In this document: positions 1-9,972 of the stretch, piece by piece
How positions within the stretch are numbered: the first letter of the stretch is position 1
Layout of the letters: each line of letters starts with the position of its first letter
Assembly: GCF_019458805.1 (NCBI RefSeq)
Contig: NZ_JAIBOA010000007.1
Location: 248,001-312,000 of the forward strand
Direction of reading: 5' to 3'
Length of the DNA stretch: 64,000 nt
Source of the DNA: Actinomadura parmotrematis
Lineage (GTDB): Bacteria > Actinomycetota > Actinomycetes > Streptosporangiales > Streptosporangiaceae
Translations under genes and position numbers: made by a program
Notes under the pieces: model-generated
The model's database searches: none
Told to the model about the DNA's origin: nothing
The model's input: only the letters and a program-made list of their open reading frames with translations

Positions 1-1
1 G

Positions 2-664
2 CACAACGACGTGTCCAAGGCGGTGGCGCGCAAGCACGCCATCGACATGCTGGGCCGCGTCGGCATCCCCAAGCCCGACCAGCGGGTGGACGACTACCCG
101 CACCAGTTCTCCGGCGGCATGCGCCAGCGCGCGATGATCGCGATGGCGCTGTCCTGCGACCCCGAGCTGCTGATCGCCGACGAGCCGACCACGGCGCTGG
201 ACGTGACGGTGCAGGCGCAGATCCTGGACCTGATCCGGGACCTGCAGGAGGAGTTCAACTCCGCCGTCATCATGATCACCCACGATCTGGGCGTGGTCGC
301 CGAGCTGTCCGACGACATCCTGGTGATGTACGCGGGCCGCTGCGTGGAGTACGCCGCGGTGGAGGACGCCTTCCACCGGCCGCTGCACCCCTACACCTGG
401 GGGCTGCTCGGGTCGATGCCGCGGCTGGACCGCGAGCGCAGCGAGCGGCTGATGCCGATCAAGGGCTCGCCGCCCAGCCTGATCAACGTCCCGGACGGCT
501 GCCCGTTCCACCCGCGCTGCCCCTACGGCGAGCTCACCGGCGGCAAGGCCGACACCGAGCGGCCCGAGCTGCGCGAGCTGGAGCCGGGGCACAAGGCGGC
601 CTGCCACCTCCCGCTGGAACAGCGGCGGGAGATCTGGAACGCCGAGATCGCGCCGAAGCTGTGA
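2..664 (+). CDS. Peptide ABC transporter ATP-binding protein, DppD/OppD type (5' end outside window)
   Basis: C-terminal part of a nucleotide-binding subunit of a dipeptide/oligopeptide or nickel importer, acting on the inner membrane face. The frame is open from base 2, so the Walker A part lies upstream. Seen: ABC signature FSGGMRQR, Walker [13 protein letters not shown], switch histidine in ITHDLG, and the C-terminal oligopeptide-transporter extension with CPFHPRC typical of the Dpp/Opp family. Its stop overlaps the next gene's ATG by one base, so the two ATPases form an operon; permeases and binding protein are probably upstream. Substrate cannot be told from the sequence. Confidence 0.93.
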   Translation, partial: HNDVSKAVARKHAIDMLGRVGIPKPDQRVDDYPHQFSGGMRQRAMIAMALSCDPELLIADEPTTALDVTVQAQILDLIRDLQEEFNSAVIMITHDLGVVAELSDDILVMYAGRCVEYAAVEDAFHRPLHPYTWGLLGSMPRLDRERSERLMPIKGSPPSLINVPDGCPFHPRCPYGELTGGKADTERPELRELEPGHKAACHLPLEQRREIWNAEIAPKL

Positions 665-1815
665 TGAGCGGGGACACCACTGTGAGCACTTCCAAGACCA
701 TTCAGGACGCCGCCAAGCCGGCGCCGGAGCCCGCGCCCGAGCCGAGGCCGCAGGGCGAGGTGATGCTGGAGGTCGACAACCTCGGCAAGCACTTCCCGGT
801 GACGGCGGGGCTGCTGCGCCGCCAGGTCGGCGCGGTCAAGGCCGTGGACGGCGTGTCGTTCTCGGTCCGCAAGGGCGAGACGCTCGGCCTGGTGGGGGAG
901 TCGGGCTGCGGCAAGTCCACCACCGGCCGCATGATCATGCGGCTGCTGGACCCCAGCTTCGGCAGGATCACCTTCGAGGGCCGCGACATCACCAAGCTGT
1001 CGCGCGGGCAGATGCGGCCGCTCCGCCGCGACCTCCAGATGATCTTCCAGGACCCGTACTCGTCGCTGAACCCGCGCCAGACGGTCGGCGCGATCGTGGG
1101 GGCGCCGTTCCGGCTGCAGAACATCCGGACCGAGCACGGGGTGAAGCGCGCGGTCCAGGACCTGCTGGAGCTGGTCGGCCTGAACCCCGAGCACTACAAC
1201 CGGTACCCGCACGAGTTCTCCGGCGGGCAGCGCCAGCGCATCGGCATCGCCCGCACGCTCGCGCTGAAGCCCAAGCTGATCGTGGCCGACGAGCCGGTGT
1301 CGGCGCTGGACGTGTCGGTGCAGGCGCAGGTGGTCAACCTGATGGAGGACCTGCAGGACGAGCTCGACCTCACCTACGTGGTGATCGCGCACGACCTGTC
1401 GGTGGTGCGGCACATCTCCGACCGCGTCGCGGTCATGTACCTCGGCAAGATCGTGGAGGTGGCGGACCGCGCCGAGCTGTACGAGCGGCCGATGCACCCC
1501 TACACCAACGCGCTGCTGTCGGCGGTGCCGGTGCCCGACCCGTCGCTGCGCGAGGGCCGCGAGCGGATCCGGCTGCAGGGCGACGTGCCGTCGCCGCTGG
1601 ACCCGCCGCCGGCGTGCCGGTTCCACACCCGCTGCTGGAAGGCGCAGGAGATCTGCAAGACGGTGGAGCCGCCGCTGGTGCGGCTCAGCCCGGGGCACGA
1701 GGTGGCCTGCCACTTCCCCGAGAACGCCACGGTGAGCGAGACCGACACGGTCGCCAAGGCCGCCGTCGCGCACGGCGCGTCCCCCGACGAGGCGCCCCTC
1801 GCCGACCAGGACTGA
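664..1815 (+). CDS. Peptide ABC transporter ATP-binding protein, DppF/OppF type
   Basis: Second ATPase of the same importer. Full-length, 383 aa from ATG 664 (a GTG at 661 is also in frame). Seen: Walker [10 protein letters not shown], signature FSGGQRQR, Walker [13 protein letters not shown], switch histidine in IAHDLS, and the C-terminal extension with [14 protein letters not shown]. The N-terminal ~35 residues are Ala/Pro/Glu-rich and poorly conserved in type, the C-terminal tail is acidic. Overlaps the preceding stop (ATGA), so translational coupling is likely. It ends at a strong hairpin terminator. Family known, substrate unknown. Confidence 0.95.
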   Translation: MSGDTTVSTSKTIQDAAKPAPEPAPEPRPQGEVMLEVDNLGKHFPVTAGLLRRQVGAVKAVDGVSFSVRKGETLGLVGESGCGKSTTGRMIMRLLDPSFGRITFEGRDITKLSRGQMRPLRRDLQMIFQDPYSSLNPRQTVGAIVGAPFRLQNIRTEHGVKRAVQDLLELVGLNPEHYNRYPHEFSGGQRQRIGIARTLALKPKLIVADEPVSALDVSVQAQVVNLMEDLQDELDLTYVVIAHDLSVVRHISDRVAVMYLGKIVEVADRAELYERPMHPYTNALLSAVPVPDPSLREGRERIRLQGDVPSPLDPPPACRFHTRCWKAQEICKTVEPPLVRLSPGHEVACHFPENATVSETDTVAKAAVAHGASPDEAPLADQD

Positions 1816-1850
1816 CCGCGGCTCTCCACCGCGCAAGCGGCGCGCGAGGC

Positions 1851-1884
1851 GAAGGCCCGGCCCCCGAACGGGGGCCGGGCCTTC
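1851..1884. terminator. Convergent hairpin terminator
   Basis: Perfect 15-bp stem (GAAGGCCCGGCCCCC and its complement) with a GAAC loop, between the convergent stops of the DppF-like gene and the FtsX-like gene. It can serve both strands; no long T run follows. Confidence 0.85.
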
Positions 1885-1902
1885 GCCTTGTCCTGCGGGA
1901 CG

Positions 1903-4410
1903 TCACTCGGTGGAGATGGCCTTCAGCACGTCCATGCGGCCGGCGCGCCAGGCGGGCCACAGGGCGGCGAGGACGCCGATGGCGGCGGCGATCGCGAGGT
2001 AGATCGCCAGGGTGCCGCCGGGGATCGCCAGGACGTCCAGGCCGTCGTCGGCGAGGGCGTTCTGCAGGGCGGCGCCGAACGCCACGCCAATGCCCATGCC
2101 GAGCAGGGCGCCGAACACCGCGATGACGATGGACTCGACGCGGATCATGCGGCGCAGCTGGAGGCGGCTGATGCCGATGGCGCGCAGCAACCCGATCTCG
2201 CGGGTGCGCTCGGTGACCGACAGGGCGAGGGTGTTGACGACGCCGACCGCCGCGATGACGATCGACATCACCAGCAGGATGGTGAGGAAGTTGACGAACT
2301 GGTCGACCTGCCCGTTGACCTGGTCCTTCACCGCCTGCTTGTCCTGGACCTTCAGCGCCGGGTTGTCCTTGACGGCGTTCTTCAACGCGGCGGTCTTGGC
2401 CTTGGTGGCGCCGCCGGCGTCGATGACGAGGGTGTCGACGACGGGCTTGTCGGCGTGGGCGAGGTAGACCTTCGCGGGGGCGATGATGCCGCCGAGGAAG
2501 TCGCTCTTCTCGTAGATGCCGCTGACGCGCAGCGGCACCGTGCTGTGGTCGGCGAACGCGGCGGTCAGGGTGCCGCCGACGGCGACGCCGCGCTTCTCGG
2601 CGGTCTTCTTGTCCAGCAGCACGCCGTCCGCGCCGGCCCGCGCACTACCGCTGATCATGTCGAGGCGGGCGGCGCGGGCCAGGGCGGCGACGTCGCCGGC
2701 GATGTAGGAGGAGTTGCCCTTGGCGGTGCCGAACAGGGCTTTGCCCACGTACACCGGCACGGTGTTCCGCACGCCCGGGACGGCGGCGACGCGCTTGGCG
2801 TCGGCGGGCGACACGCCGCCGCCGCCGGTGCCCGAGACGGTGTAGTCGGCGCCGAACTGCTGGTCGATCTGGGCGCCGACCGAGGCGCGCATGGAGGACC
2901 CGAGGACGTCCACGGCCGTCACCAGCGCCAGGCCGATCATGAGGGCGGCGGCGGTGGCGGCGGTGCGGCGCGGGTTGCGCAGCGCGTTCTGCCGGGCGAG
3001 GCGGCCGGTGGCGCCGAACAGCTTGGTGAACGGCCAGCCGAGGACCTTCACGACGGGGACGCTGATGACGGGGGCGAGCAGCGTCACGCCGAGGAACACC
3101 CCGAAGGCGCCGGCGCCGACGATGGCGGCGGGGTTGCCGCCGTCGCCGCCGAGGCCGAGGGCGATGAGGGCGGCGCCGGCGAGGGTGAGCAGCGCGCCGG
3201 CGGCGACGCGGACGCGCAGGGACCGCTGGGGGAGCGCGACGTCGTCGCGCATCGCGGCGACCGGGGGGATCTTGGCGGCGCGGCGGGCGGGGAAGTAGGC
3301 CGACACGACGGTGACGAGCACGCCGACGAGGTAGGACACCCAGATGGGGGTGGCGGTGACGGTGAGGCCGCCGCCGCTGCCGATGAGGCCCTGCAGCAGC
3401 GCGGCGAGGCCGGCGCCGGCGGCGATGCCGAGGGTGGAGCCGACGACGCCGACGGCCAGGGCCTCGCCGAGGACGGCGCGGGTGACCTGGGCGCGGGCGG
3501 CGCCGATGGCGCGCAGCAGCGCGAGCTCGCGGGTGCGCTGGGCGACCAGCATGGAGAAGGTGTTGAAGATGATGAACGCCCCGACGAAGATCGACACCAG
3601 GGCGAAGGACAGCAGCAGGGCGCGGAAGAAGCCCATGAAGGAGGCGATGGCGTCCTTGCTCTCGGCGCGCATGGCGGTGCCGGTGATGGCCTCGGTGCCG
3701 GCGGGCAGGACGCGGGCGACGCGGGCGCGCAGCACGTCCTCGGGGACGCCGGTGCTGCGCGCGGTGATGTCGGTGAAGTAGCCGGGCTTCAGCATGAGGC
3801 GCTGGGCGGTGGCGGTGTCGAACGCCACGGTGGTGGCGCCCATCATGTCGCCGCTGTCCATGACGCCGACGATGGTGACGGGCTGGACGCCGGAGGTGGT
3901 GACGACGCGGGCGCGGTCGCCGGCCTGGTAACCGGTCTTCTTCGCCATGGCGTCGCCGATGGCGATCTCGCCGCCGGCGGCGGGGGCGCGGCCGGAGACG
4001 ATGGCGGTGAGCGCGCCGGGGGTGTAGTTGATGCCGAGCTGCGGCGCGCCCTGCCCCTCATCGCCGACGATCTTGCCGTCGCGGCCGACGAGGGCGGCGT
4101 AGCCGGTGACGTTGCCGGTGGCGTTCTTGACGCCGGGCACGGCGGCGACCTTGGCGAGCAGCGCGGCGGGGACGGGGCCGCGCTCCTTCTCGCCCTGGTC
4201 GTCGGTGCCCTCGCCGAGGGCGGTGCCGCGGACCTGCACCGCGACGTCCTTGCCGATCTTGTCGAAGAGCTGGTCGAACCGGCCGTTCATGGTGTCGGTG
4301 AAGATGAGGGTGCCGGCGACGAACGCGACGCCGAGGATGACCGCGACGGCGGTGAGCACCAGCCGGATCTTGTGCGCGGCCAGGTTGCGGAGGGTGACCC
4401 TGCCCATCAT
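1903..4410 (-). CDS. ABC transporter permease with two FtsX domains (MacB-like)
   Basis: Membrane subunit of a type VII ABC system, 835 aa. Start chosen at ATGATG (4410), overlapping the stop of the upstream ATPase as ATGA. Seen: an N-terminal membrane helix (about residues 18-38), a large extracytoplasmic region, a cluster of three helices near the middle (FtsX domain 1), then a second N-terminal-type helix, second extracytoplasmic region and a final three-helix FtsX domain ending in GVLAALWPAWRAGR. This duplicated layout is typical of actinobacterial one-permease systems working as exporters or mechanotransmitters. The neighbouring ATPase is its partner. Cargo, possibly a peptide or antibiotic, is unknown. 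Confidence 0.92.
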   Translation of the reverse strand: MMGRVTLRNLAAHKIRLVLTAVAVILGVAFVAGTLIFTDTMNGRFDQLFDKIGKDVAVQVRGTALGEGTDDQGEKERGPVPAALLAKVAAVPGVKNATGNVTGYAALVGRDGKIVGDEGQGAPQLGINYTPGALTAIVSGRAPAAGGEIAIGDAMAKKTGYQAGDRARVVTTSGVQPVTIVGVMDSGDMMGATTVAFDTATAQRLMLKPGYFTDITARSTGVPEDVLRARVARVLPAGTEAITGTAMRAESKDAIASFMGFFRALLLSFALVSIFVGAFIIFNTFSMLVAQRTRELALLRAIGAARAQVTRAVLGEALAVGVVGSTLGIAAGAGLAALLQGLIGSGGGLTVTATPIWVSYLVGVLVTVVSAYFPARRAAKIPPVAAMRDDVALPQRSLRVRVAAGALLTLAGAALIALGLGGDGGNPAAIVGAGAFGVFLGVTLLAPVISVPVVKVLGWPFTKLFGATGRLARQNALRNPRRTAATAAALMIGLALVTAVDVLGSSMRASVGAQIDQQFGADYTVSGTGGGGVSPADAKRVAAVPGVRNTVPVYVGKALFGTAKGNSSYIAGDVAALARAARLDMISGSARAGADGVLLDKKTAEKRGVAVGGTLTAAFADHSTVPLRVSGIYEKSDFLGGIIAPAKVYLAHADKPVVDTLVIDAGGATKAKTAALKNAVKDNPALKVQDKQAVKDQVNGQVDQFVNFLTILLVMSIVIAAVGVVNTLALSVTERTREIGLLRAIGISRLQLRRMIRVESIVIAVFGALLGMGIGVAFGAALQNALADDGLDVLAIPGGTLAIYLAIAAAIGVLAALWPAWRAGRMDVLKAISTE

Positions 4411-5201
4411 CGGGCCATCGCCCCCGGCAGCTCGAAGCCCTTCATGCGCTCCAGGACGCGCTCGGCGGTCGGCCGCTGCATGGTGTCGACGATGCGGCCG
4501 TCGGTGAGGAACAGCACCTGGTCGGCGTAGGCGGCGGCGTTGGGGTCGTGGGTGACCATGACGATGGTCTGGCCCATCTCGGTGACCGAGTCGCGCAGGA
4601 ACGTCAGGACCTCGGCGCCCGACCGCGAGTCCAGGTTGCCGGTCGGCTCGTCCGCGAAGATGATCTCGGGGCGGGAGGCGAGGGCGCGGGCGCAGGCGAC
4701 GCGCTGCTGCTGGCCGCCCGACAGCTCGGTCGGCCGGTGCGACAGCCGGGGCCGCAGCCCGACGGTGTCGACGACGCGGTCGAGCCATTCGCGGTCGGGC
4801 TTGCGGCCGGCGATGTCCATCGGCAGGGTGATGTTCTCCAGCGCCGTCAGCGTCGGCACCAGGTTGAACGCCTGGAAGACGAACCCGACCTTGTCGCGGC
4901 GCAGCCGGGTGAGCTGCTTGTCCTTGAGCTTGGTGAGGTCGGTGCCGCCGATGTAGACCTCGCCGGAGTCGACCGAGTCCAGGCCGGCCATGCAGTGCAT
5001 GAGGGTGGACTTGCCCGACCCCGAGGGGCCCATGACGGCGGTGAAGCGGCCGCGGGGGATGTCCACCGTCACCGCGTCCAGCGCGATGACCTGGGCGTCG
5101 CCGCGCCCGTAGACCTTGGCGATGCGGTGGGCCGACGCGGCGACGTCGTCCGCCCCGGGCGCGGGCTGCGCGTCGGCGGTGGGTGGGGCGGTGTTCGTCA
5201 C
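4407..5201 (-). CDS. ABC transporter ATP-binding protein, MacB/LolD type
   Basis: Energy-coupling ATPase for the adjacent FtsX-domain permease, 264 aa. Seen: Walker A GPSGSGKST, signature LSGGQQQR, Walker B IIFADEPTGNLD, switch histidine VTHDPNAAAYAD. GTG 5201 is chosen because AAGGGGAG lies just upstream; the open frame continues further but its extra N-terminus is proline/glycine-rich and unlike the family. A TAGTGT box on the minus strand at 5293-5288 is a possible -10. A two-component system is encoded directly upstream on the same strand and may control it. Confidence 0.93.
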   Translation of the reverse strand: MTNTAPPTADAQPAPGADDVAASAHRIAKVYGRGDAQVIALDAVTVDIPRGRFTAVMGPSGSGKSTLMHCMAGLDSVDSGEVYIGGTDLTKLKDKQLTRLRRDKVGFVFQAFNLVPTLTALENITLPMDIAGRKPDREWLDRVVDTVGLRPRLSHRPTELSGGQQQRVACARALASRPEIIFADEPTGNLDSRSGAEVLTFLRDSVTEMGQTIVMVTHDPNAAAYADQVLFLTDGRIVDTMQRPTAERVLERMKGFELPGAMAR

Positions 5202-5456
5202 GGGTGGCTCCCCTTGCAGAAGTGGTCGGGCGCCCGGAGGCCCGGGCGGGCGCGGGACCGTCCCCCGCGGCGGCCCCGTCCCCTGGAACACTAGAAGCCG
5301 CGGGGGCCCGGGGGATGGGCCCAGGGAAGGGACTATCGGCTCCACCCGTGGTGGGAGATCCCGGCCCCGGCTTCGTCCCCAGGGACCAGGGGACCCCTAC
5401 CAACGACGGGGGGCGCCCCAGGGTTTCCCCGGAGCGCCCCTGCGCGGCGGGCCGCG

Positions 5457-6137
5457 TCAGCTCTGGCCGGGCCTGCTCAGCCCCGTCTCGTAGGCGTACA
5501 CCACCGCCTGCACCCGGTCGCGCAGCCCGAGCTTGGCGAGGACGTTGCCGACGTGGGTCTTCACCGTCGTCTCGCTCACCACCAGCGCCGCGGCGATCTC
5601 GGCGTTGGACTGGCCGCGCGCGACATGCGACAGCACCTCGCGCTCGCGCTCGGTCAGCGTCGCGAGGCCGGGCGGCGGCGCGGAGTCGCGCACCGACGGC
5701 AGGCGGGTGGCGAACTTGTCCAGCAGCCGCCGCGTCACCGACGGCGCCACGATCGCGTCGCCGGCGGCGACGATGCGGATCGCGGCGACCAGGTCCTCGG
5801 GCGGGGAGTCCTTCAGCAGGAACCCGCTGGCGCCGGCGCGGACCGCCTCGATGACGTACTCGTCGAGGTCGAAGGTGGTGAGGATCAGCACCTTGGGGTC
5901 GTGCGAGGCGGCCTCCTCCCGGATGATCCGCCGGGTCGCCTCGATGCCGTCCACGCCCGGCATGCGGATGTCCATCAGCACCACGTCGGGCAGCAGCGAG
6001 CGGGTCAGCTCGACCGCGGCGGCGCCGTCCCCGGCCTCGCCGACCACCGCGATGTCGGGCTCGGCCTCCAGGATCAGCCGGAACCCCGTCCGCAGCAGCG
6101 GCTGGTCGTCCACCAGCAGCACCCGTACCGCGCTCAT
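5457..6137 (-). CDS. Response regulator, NarL/LuxR family
   Basis: Cytoplasmic transcription factor of a two-component system, 226 aa. Seen: receiver domain with acidic pair DD at 10-11, phospho-acceptor Asp56 in VLMDIRMPG and switch Lys in GFLLKD; C-terminal LuxR helix-turn-helix with LTEREREVLSHVARG and SETTVKTHV. The cognate kinase lies 79 bases upstream on the same strand. An ABC exporter lies downstream, an arrangement common for efflux control, though the regulon is not shown by the sequence. Confidence 0.95.
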   Translation of the reverse strand: MSAVRVLLVDDQPLLRTGFRLILEAEPDIAVVGEAGDGAAAVELTRSLLPDVVLMDIRMPGVDGIEATRRIIREEAASHDPKVLILTTFDLDEYVIEAVRAGASGFLLKDSPPEDLVAAIRIVAAGDAIVAPSVTRRLLDKFATRLPSVRDSAPPPGLATLTEREREVLSHVARGQSNAEIAAALVVSETTVKTHVGNVLAKLGLRDRVQAVVYAYETGLSRPGQS

Positions 6138-6216
6138 CGCCCCGCCCCGTTCCCGGCCGCGCGCCCGCCCGTGCCCCGGGCCGCCGCGCGCTCCGCTCCG
6201 TTGTCGTCGCCCAAAT

Positions 6217-7446
6217 CTATGCCTCCAGCGGGAACCTGGCGCGCACGCCGAACCCGCCGCCGACGCGGGGGCCGATGCGCAGCTCCCCGCCGTACAGCGC
6301 GACCCGCTCGTACATGCCGACCAGGCCGTGGCCGGGCTTGTCGCCGCCGTCGGCCATGATCGTGGCGGTGCCGCGGCCGTCGTCCTCGATCTCCACCGTC
6401 AGGTCGGCGGCGGAGTAGTAGAGCCGCACCCAGGCGCGCGCCTTCGGCCCGGCGTGCTTGAGGGTGTTGGTGAGGGCCTCCTGGATGAGGCGGAACGCCG
6501 CCACGTCGACGCCGGGCGAGGGGGTGCGGGCCTCGCCCTCGATCCACAGCTGGACGGCGAGGCCGGTCTCGCGGACGTGGTCCAGCAGCGCCCCGAGGTC
6601 GCCGAGGCCGGGCTGGGGCGCGAGCTCGCGGCCGGCCTGGTCGGCATCGCGGTCGGTGCGCAGCACCCCGACGATGCGCCGCATCTCGCTGAGCGCGGTG
6701 CGGCCGACCTCCTCGATGGTGGACATCGCCTCGCGCGCCCCGTCGGGGTTGCGGTCGATGATGCGGCGCGCGGCGCCCGCCTGCACCGTCATCACGCTCA
6801 CGTGGTGGGCGACGACGTCGTGCAGCTCGCGGGCGATACGGGACCGCTCCTCGATGCGGGCGGCGCGCGCGTCGGTGCCGCGCGCGCGCTCCAGCCGCGC
6901 GGCCCGGTCCTCCAGCTCGGCGAAGTAGGCGCGCCGCAGCCGCAGGTTGCGGCCGAGCACCCACACCCCCACCACCAGGGCGTTGTTGGTCAGCACCGAC
7001 ACCGTCTCGACGCCCGAGGGCAGCAGGTACAGCATCACGTTGAACACCGCGAGCGCCGCGACGCCGCCGAGCGTCGCCCGCGCCAGCCCCCGGTGCGCCG
7101 CGACGCCGTACACCGCGATCAGCAGCAGCACCGCGTCGCTGATCGTCGGCACGTAGTCGCCGACGGTGAGGCCGATCTCGGCGGCGAGCACCACCGCCAG
7201 CGTCGTCATGGGCCACACCCGCCGCAGCGTCAGCGCCATCGCCCCCACGACGATCAGCAGCGCCTGCCACACGTCGGGGTCGCGCCAGTGCACGTCGTCG
7301 TCGACGCCGATCCGCTGCCAGAACACCTGGAACAACCCGAGCGCGAGCAGCAGCACCGCGAGGAACGCGTCACCGCCCTGCGGGCGCGCCTTCAGCCAGG
7401 CACGGCAGGCACGCAGACCTCGGATGCGGGGTGACACGATTCTCAC
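6217..7446 (-). CDS. Sensor histidine kinase, HisKA_3 (NarL-partner) family
   Basis: Membrane sensor kinase, 409 aa. The first ~165 residues hold several hydrophobic helices with little extracellular loop, then a short coiled linker. The HisKA_3 dimerisation domain has ELHDVVAHHVSVM with phospho-acceptor His209. The HATPase domain shows QEALTNTLKHA (N box), EDDGRG (G1) and GHGLVGMYERV (G2). Start is uncertain: GTG at 7446, or GTG three codons later (7437) which has GGGTGAG at good spacing. Small-loop intramembrane sensing is likely but not proven. Confidence 0.92.
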   Translation of the reverse strand: MRIVSPRIRGLRACRAWLKARPQGGDAFLAVLLLALGLFQVFWQRIGVDDDVHWRDPDVWQALLIVVGAMALTLRRVWPMTTLAVVLAAEIGLTVGDYVPTISDAVLLLIAVYGVAAHRGLARATLGGVAALAVFNVMLYLLPSGVETVSVLTNNALVVGVWVLGRNLRLRRAYFAELEDRAARLERARGTDARAARIEERSRIARELHDVVAHHVSVMTVQAGAARRIIDRNPDGAREAMSTIEEVGRTALSEMRRIVGVLRTDRDADQAGRELAPQPGLGDLGALLDHVRETGLAVQLWIEGEARTPSPGVDVAAFRLIQEALTNTLKHAGPKARAWVRLYYSAADLTVEIEDDGRGTATIMADGGDKPGHGLVGMYERVALYGGELRIGPRVGGGFGVRARFPLEA

Positions 7447-7558
7447 CCTAGGAGGTCGCGCCAGGTGGTGAGCCCTCCTGAACGCCGATCCCCGGTCCTC
7501 CTTGCGGAGGAGACCCCGGCCCCGGCGCCCCGCCGCACGGGCGGCTCACCCGGGCGGC

Positions 7559-8467
7559 TCAGAGGTCGTCGCGCTCGCGCGCGGCCGACTCCAGGTCGGC
7601 GGGGGAGGGACGCACCACCGGCCGCTCGGGCAGCGGCGGGGGAGTGCCGCCCCACACCGGGCACCGCGCCTTGTGGTCGCACCAGTCGCACAGCCGGTTC
7701 CGGCGGGGCCGCCAGTCGCCGGTGTCCATCGCCCGCCGGATCGCCTCCCACAAGGCCAGCACCTTGCGCTCGGTGGCCCGCAGGTCGGCCTCGTCGGGCG
7801 CGTAGCGCAGCACCTCGCCGTCGCCCAGGTACATCAGCTGCAGCAGCCGCGGCACCGCACCGCGCACCCGCCACATCACCAGGGCGTAGAACTTCATCTG
7901 GAACAGCGCCCGCGCCTCGAACCCGGCGCCGGGCGCCGACCCGGTCTTGTAGTCGACGATGCGGACCTCGCCGGTCGGGGCGACGTCCAGGCGGTCGATG
8001 AACCCGCGCAGCTTCAGCCCCGACTCCAGCACCGTCTCCACGAACACCTCGCGCTCGGCCGGCTCCAAGTGCCGCGGATCCTCCATTTTGAAGTAGCGCT
8101 CCAGCTGCCGGGCGGCCTGCTTCAGCCACGCCGCCTGCTCGGCCTCGCCCGCCGCGTCCCCGGGGAACAGCCCCGCCAGCTCGGGCTCCTCCTTCAGGAG
8201 CCTCTCCCACTCGGGGCCGAGCATCCCCTGCGCGGCGCCGACGGTGCGCTCCCCGGCGGGCAGGTCGTACAGGTGCTCCAGCACCGAATGCACGAGCGTG
8301 CCCCGCACCATCGCCGGGCTCGGCTTCTCGGGGAGCTTGTCGATGACCCGGAACCGGTACAGCAGGGGGCAGGTCATGAAGTCGCCCGCCCGCGAAGGCG
8401 ACAGCGATCCGATGACCTCGCCCGCCGCCGGGGCGGGCTCTCCGGTGGTCGGCTCGGTGGTCGTCAT
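7559..8467 (-). CDS. RecB-family PD-(D/E)XK exonuclease with probable Fe-S cluster
   Basis: DNA nuclease-like protein, 302 aa. Seen: nuclease core GFIDRLDV followed by VRIVDYKTG (catalytic Asp...Asp-x-Lys), and four cysteines, one in FMTCPLLYRF near residue 33 and three in LCDWCDHKARC near the C-terminus. This pattern is known in AddB/Cas4-like [4Fe-4S] exonucleases. It starts the conserved actinobacterial block leading to the proteasome genes and is divergent from the M50 protease. Biological target unknown; a repair role is inferred from the family. Confidence 0.88.
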   Translation of the reverse strand: MTTTEPTTGEPAPAAGEVIGSLSPSRAGDFMTCPLLYRFRVIDKLPEKPSPAMVRGTLVHSVLEHLYDLPAGERTVGAAQGMLGPEWERLLKEEPELAGLFPGDAAGEAEQAAWLKQAARQLERYFKMEDPRHLEPAEREVFVETVLESGLKLRGFIDRLDVAPTGEVRIVDYKTGSAPGAGFEARALFQMKFYALVMWRVRGAVPRLLQLMYLGDGEVLRYAPDEADLRATERKVLALWEAIRRAMDTGDWRPRRNRLCDWCDHKARCPVWGGTPPPLPERPVVRPSPADLESAARERDDL

Positions 8468-8663
8468 GTCATGGCAGCGTAGGCGACACCTCCGACGAAA
8501 GGGCGCGGTCCCGGCCGGACGCGCCGGGCGCCCGCCGCGGCCCCGGACCGATCACGGCGGGGACCTGCGCGGGGACCGGTGCGGGGGCCCCGGGGGAGCA
8601 TGACGGGGATCACGGCGGGTCGGGGGAGCCGCGCCCCGCGCCGGGGGCCGTAGCATCGGTGCC

Positions 8664-9899
8664 GTGACAGACAGCGCACCCCCGACCGAGGACACCACCC
8701 CCGCGGGCCCCGGGCCCGGACCCGCGGGCCCGGGGCCCGACCGGCCGGGGCGCGGCGCCCCCGACCCCGGATCCGACCCCGGCCCCGAGGACGGGACGCG
8801 CCGCCCCGGCCTGGCGTTCGGGCGCCCCTTCGGCATCCCCGTCTACGTCTCCCCGAGCTGGTTCGTCGTCGCGCTCGTCGTCACCCTCATGTTCGAGGGC
8901 CAGGTCGACGACGTGGTGGGGCGGCCGGGCAGCTACGCCGTCGCGTTCGCCTACGCGCTCCTGCTGTACGGGTCGGTGTTCGTCCACGAGCTCAGCCACG
9001 CCGTCACCGCCCGCGTCCTCGGCCTGCCCGTGCGGTCGGTGACGCTGCACATCCTCGGCGGGGAGACCTCGATCGGCCGGGAGGCGCCGACGCCGGGCCG
9101 CGAGTTCCTCATCGCCTTCGCCGGCCCCCTCACCAACCTGGTCCTGGCGGGCGCCGGCCTGGCCCTGCACGCGTTCGCGCCGCTGCCGGACGTCGCGCTG
9201 CTCCTCGTCGGCGCCCTCACCTACGCCAACCTGCTGGTCGGGGTGTTCAACCTGCTGCCGGGCCTGCCCCTGGACGGCGGCCGCATGGTCCGCGCCGCCG
9301 TGTGGAAGGCCACCGGCCGCGCCCGCAACGGCGCCCTGGCGGCCGCCTGGATCGGCCGCGCCGTCGCCGTCGCCTGCCTCGCGTTCGGCGCGTTCGTCAG
9401 CGCCGGCGGCGGGGGCGGCTTCGGGTTCCTCGGGCTGCTGTGGTCGGCGATGGTCGCGGCGTTCATCTGGGTCGGCGCGACCCAGGCCATCACCGCCGAG
9501 CGCATCCGCGACCGGGTGCCGCTGCTCGCCGCGCGCCGCCTGGCCCGCCGCGCCGCCGAGGTCACCGCCGACGTGCCGCTCGCCGAGGCCGTCCGCCGCG
9601 CCCAGGAGGCGCAGGCCGGCGCCATCGTCGTCGTCGACCACGACGGCCGCCCCCGCGGCCTGGTCAGCGAGAGGGCCGTCCTCGCCACGCCCCCGCAGCG
9701 CCGCCCCTGGATCTCCGTCGGCGACCTGTCGCGCGGCCTGGAGGCCGACCTCACCCTGCCCGCCGACCTCGCCGGGGAGGACCTGCTCGTCGCGCTGCGC
9801 CGCGCCCCCGCCTCGGAGTACCTGCTCGTCGAGCCCGACGGGCGGCTCTACGGGGTGCTGGCGGTCGCCGACGTCGACCGCGCCTTCGCCGGGACCTGA
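8664..9899 (+). CDS. Site-2 protease family membrane metalloprotease (M50) with CBS-type C-terminus
   Basis: Intramembrane zinc protease, 411 aa. The first ~50 residues are Pro/Gly/Asp-rich and look disordered. Seen: zinc motif HELSH (His108, Glu109, His112) in a membrane helix, the third ligand motif NLLPGLPLDGGR, about five or six helices, then a C-terminal half resembling a CBS pair (GAIVVVDHDGRPRGLVSE; EYLLVEPDGRLYGVL). Such proteins cleave membrane anchors of regulators. GTG 8664 is preceded by TAGCAT eight bases upstream, consistent with a leaderless transcript. Substrate unknown. Confidence 0.9.
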   Translation: MTDSAPPTEDTTPAGPGPGPAGPGPDRPGRGAPDPGSDPGPEDGTRRPGLAFGRPFGIPVYVSPSWFVVALVVTLMFEGQVDDVVGRPGSYAVAFAYALLLYGSVFVHELSHAVTARVLGLPVRSVTLHILGGETSIGREAPTPGREFLIAFAGPLTNLVLAGAGLALHAFAPLPDVALLLVGALTYANLLVGVFNLLPGLPLDGGRMVRAAVWKATGRARNGALAAAWIGRAVAVACLAFGAFVSAGGGGGFGFLGLLWSAMVAAFIWVGATQAITAERIRDRVPLLAARRLARRAAEVTADVPLAEAVRRAQEAQAGAIVVVDHDGRPRGLVSERAVLATPPQRRPWISVGDLSRGLEADLTLPADLAGEDLLVALRRAPASEYLLVEPDGRLYGVLAVADVDRAFAGT

Positions 9900-9972
9900 C
9901 CCCGGGCGGCGCCCGGGCGGGGAAGGCCGCGATGGCCGGTCCGGTGCCCGCGCACCGCTAGCCTTGACCCCC

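Noticed and set aside
1888..4530. Long plus-strand open frame opposite the FtsX-domain gene
   Set aside because: Gly/Asp/Ala-rich translation with no family features; it is the high-GC shadow of the real minus-strand permease.
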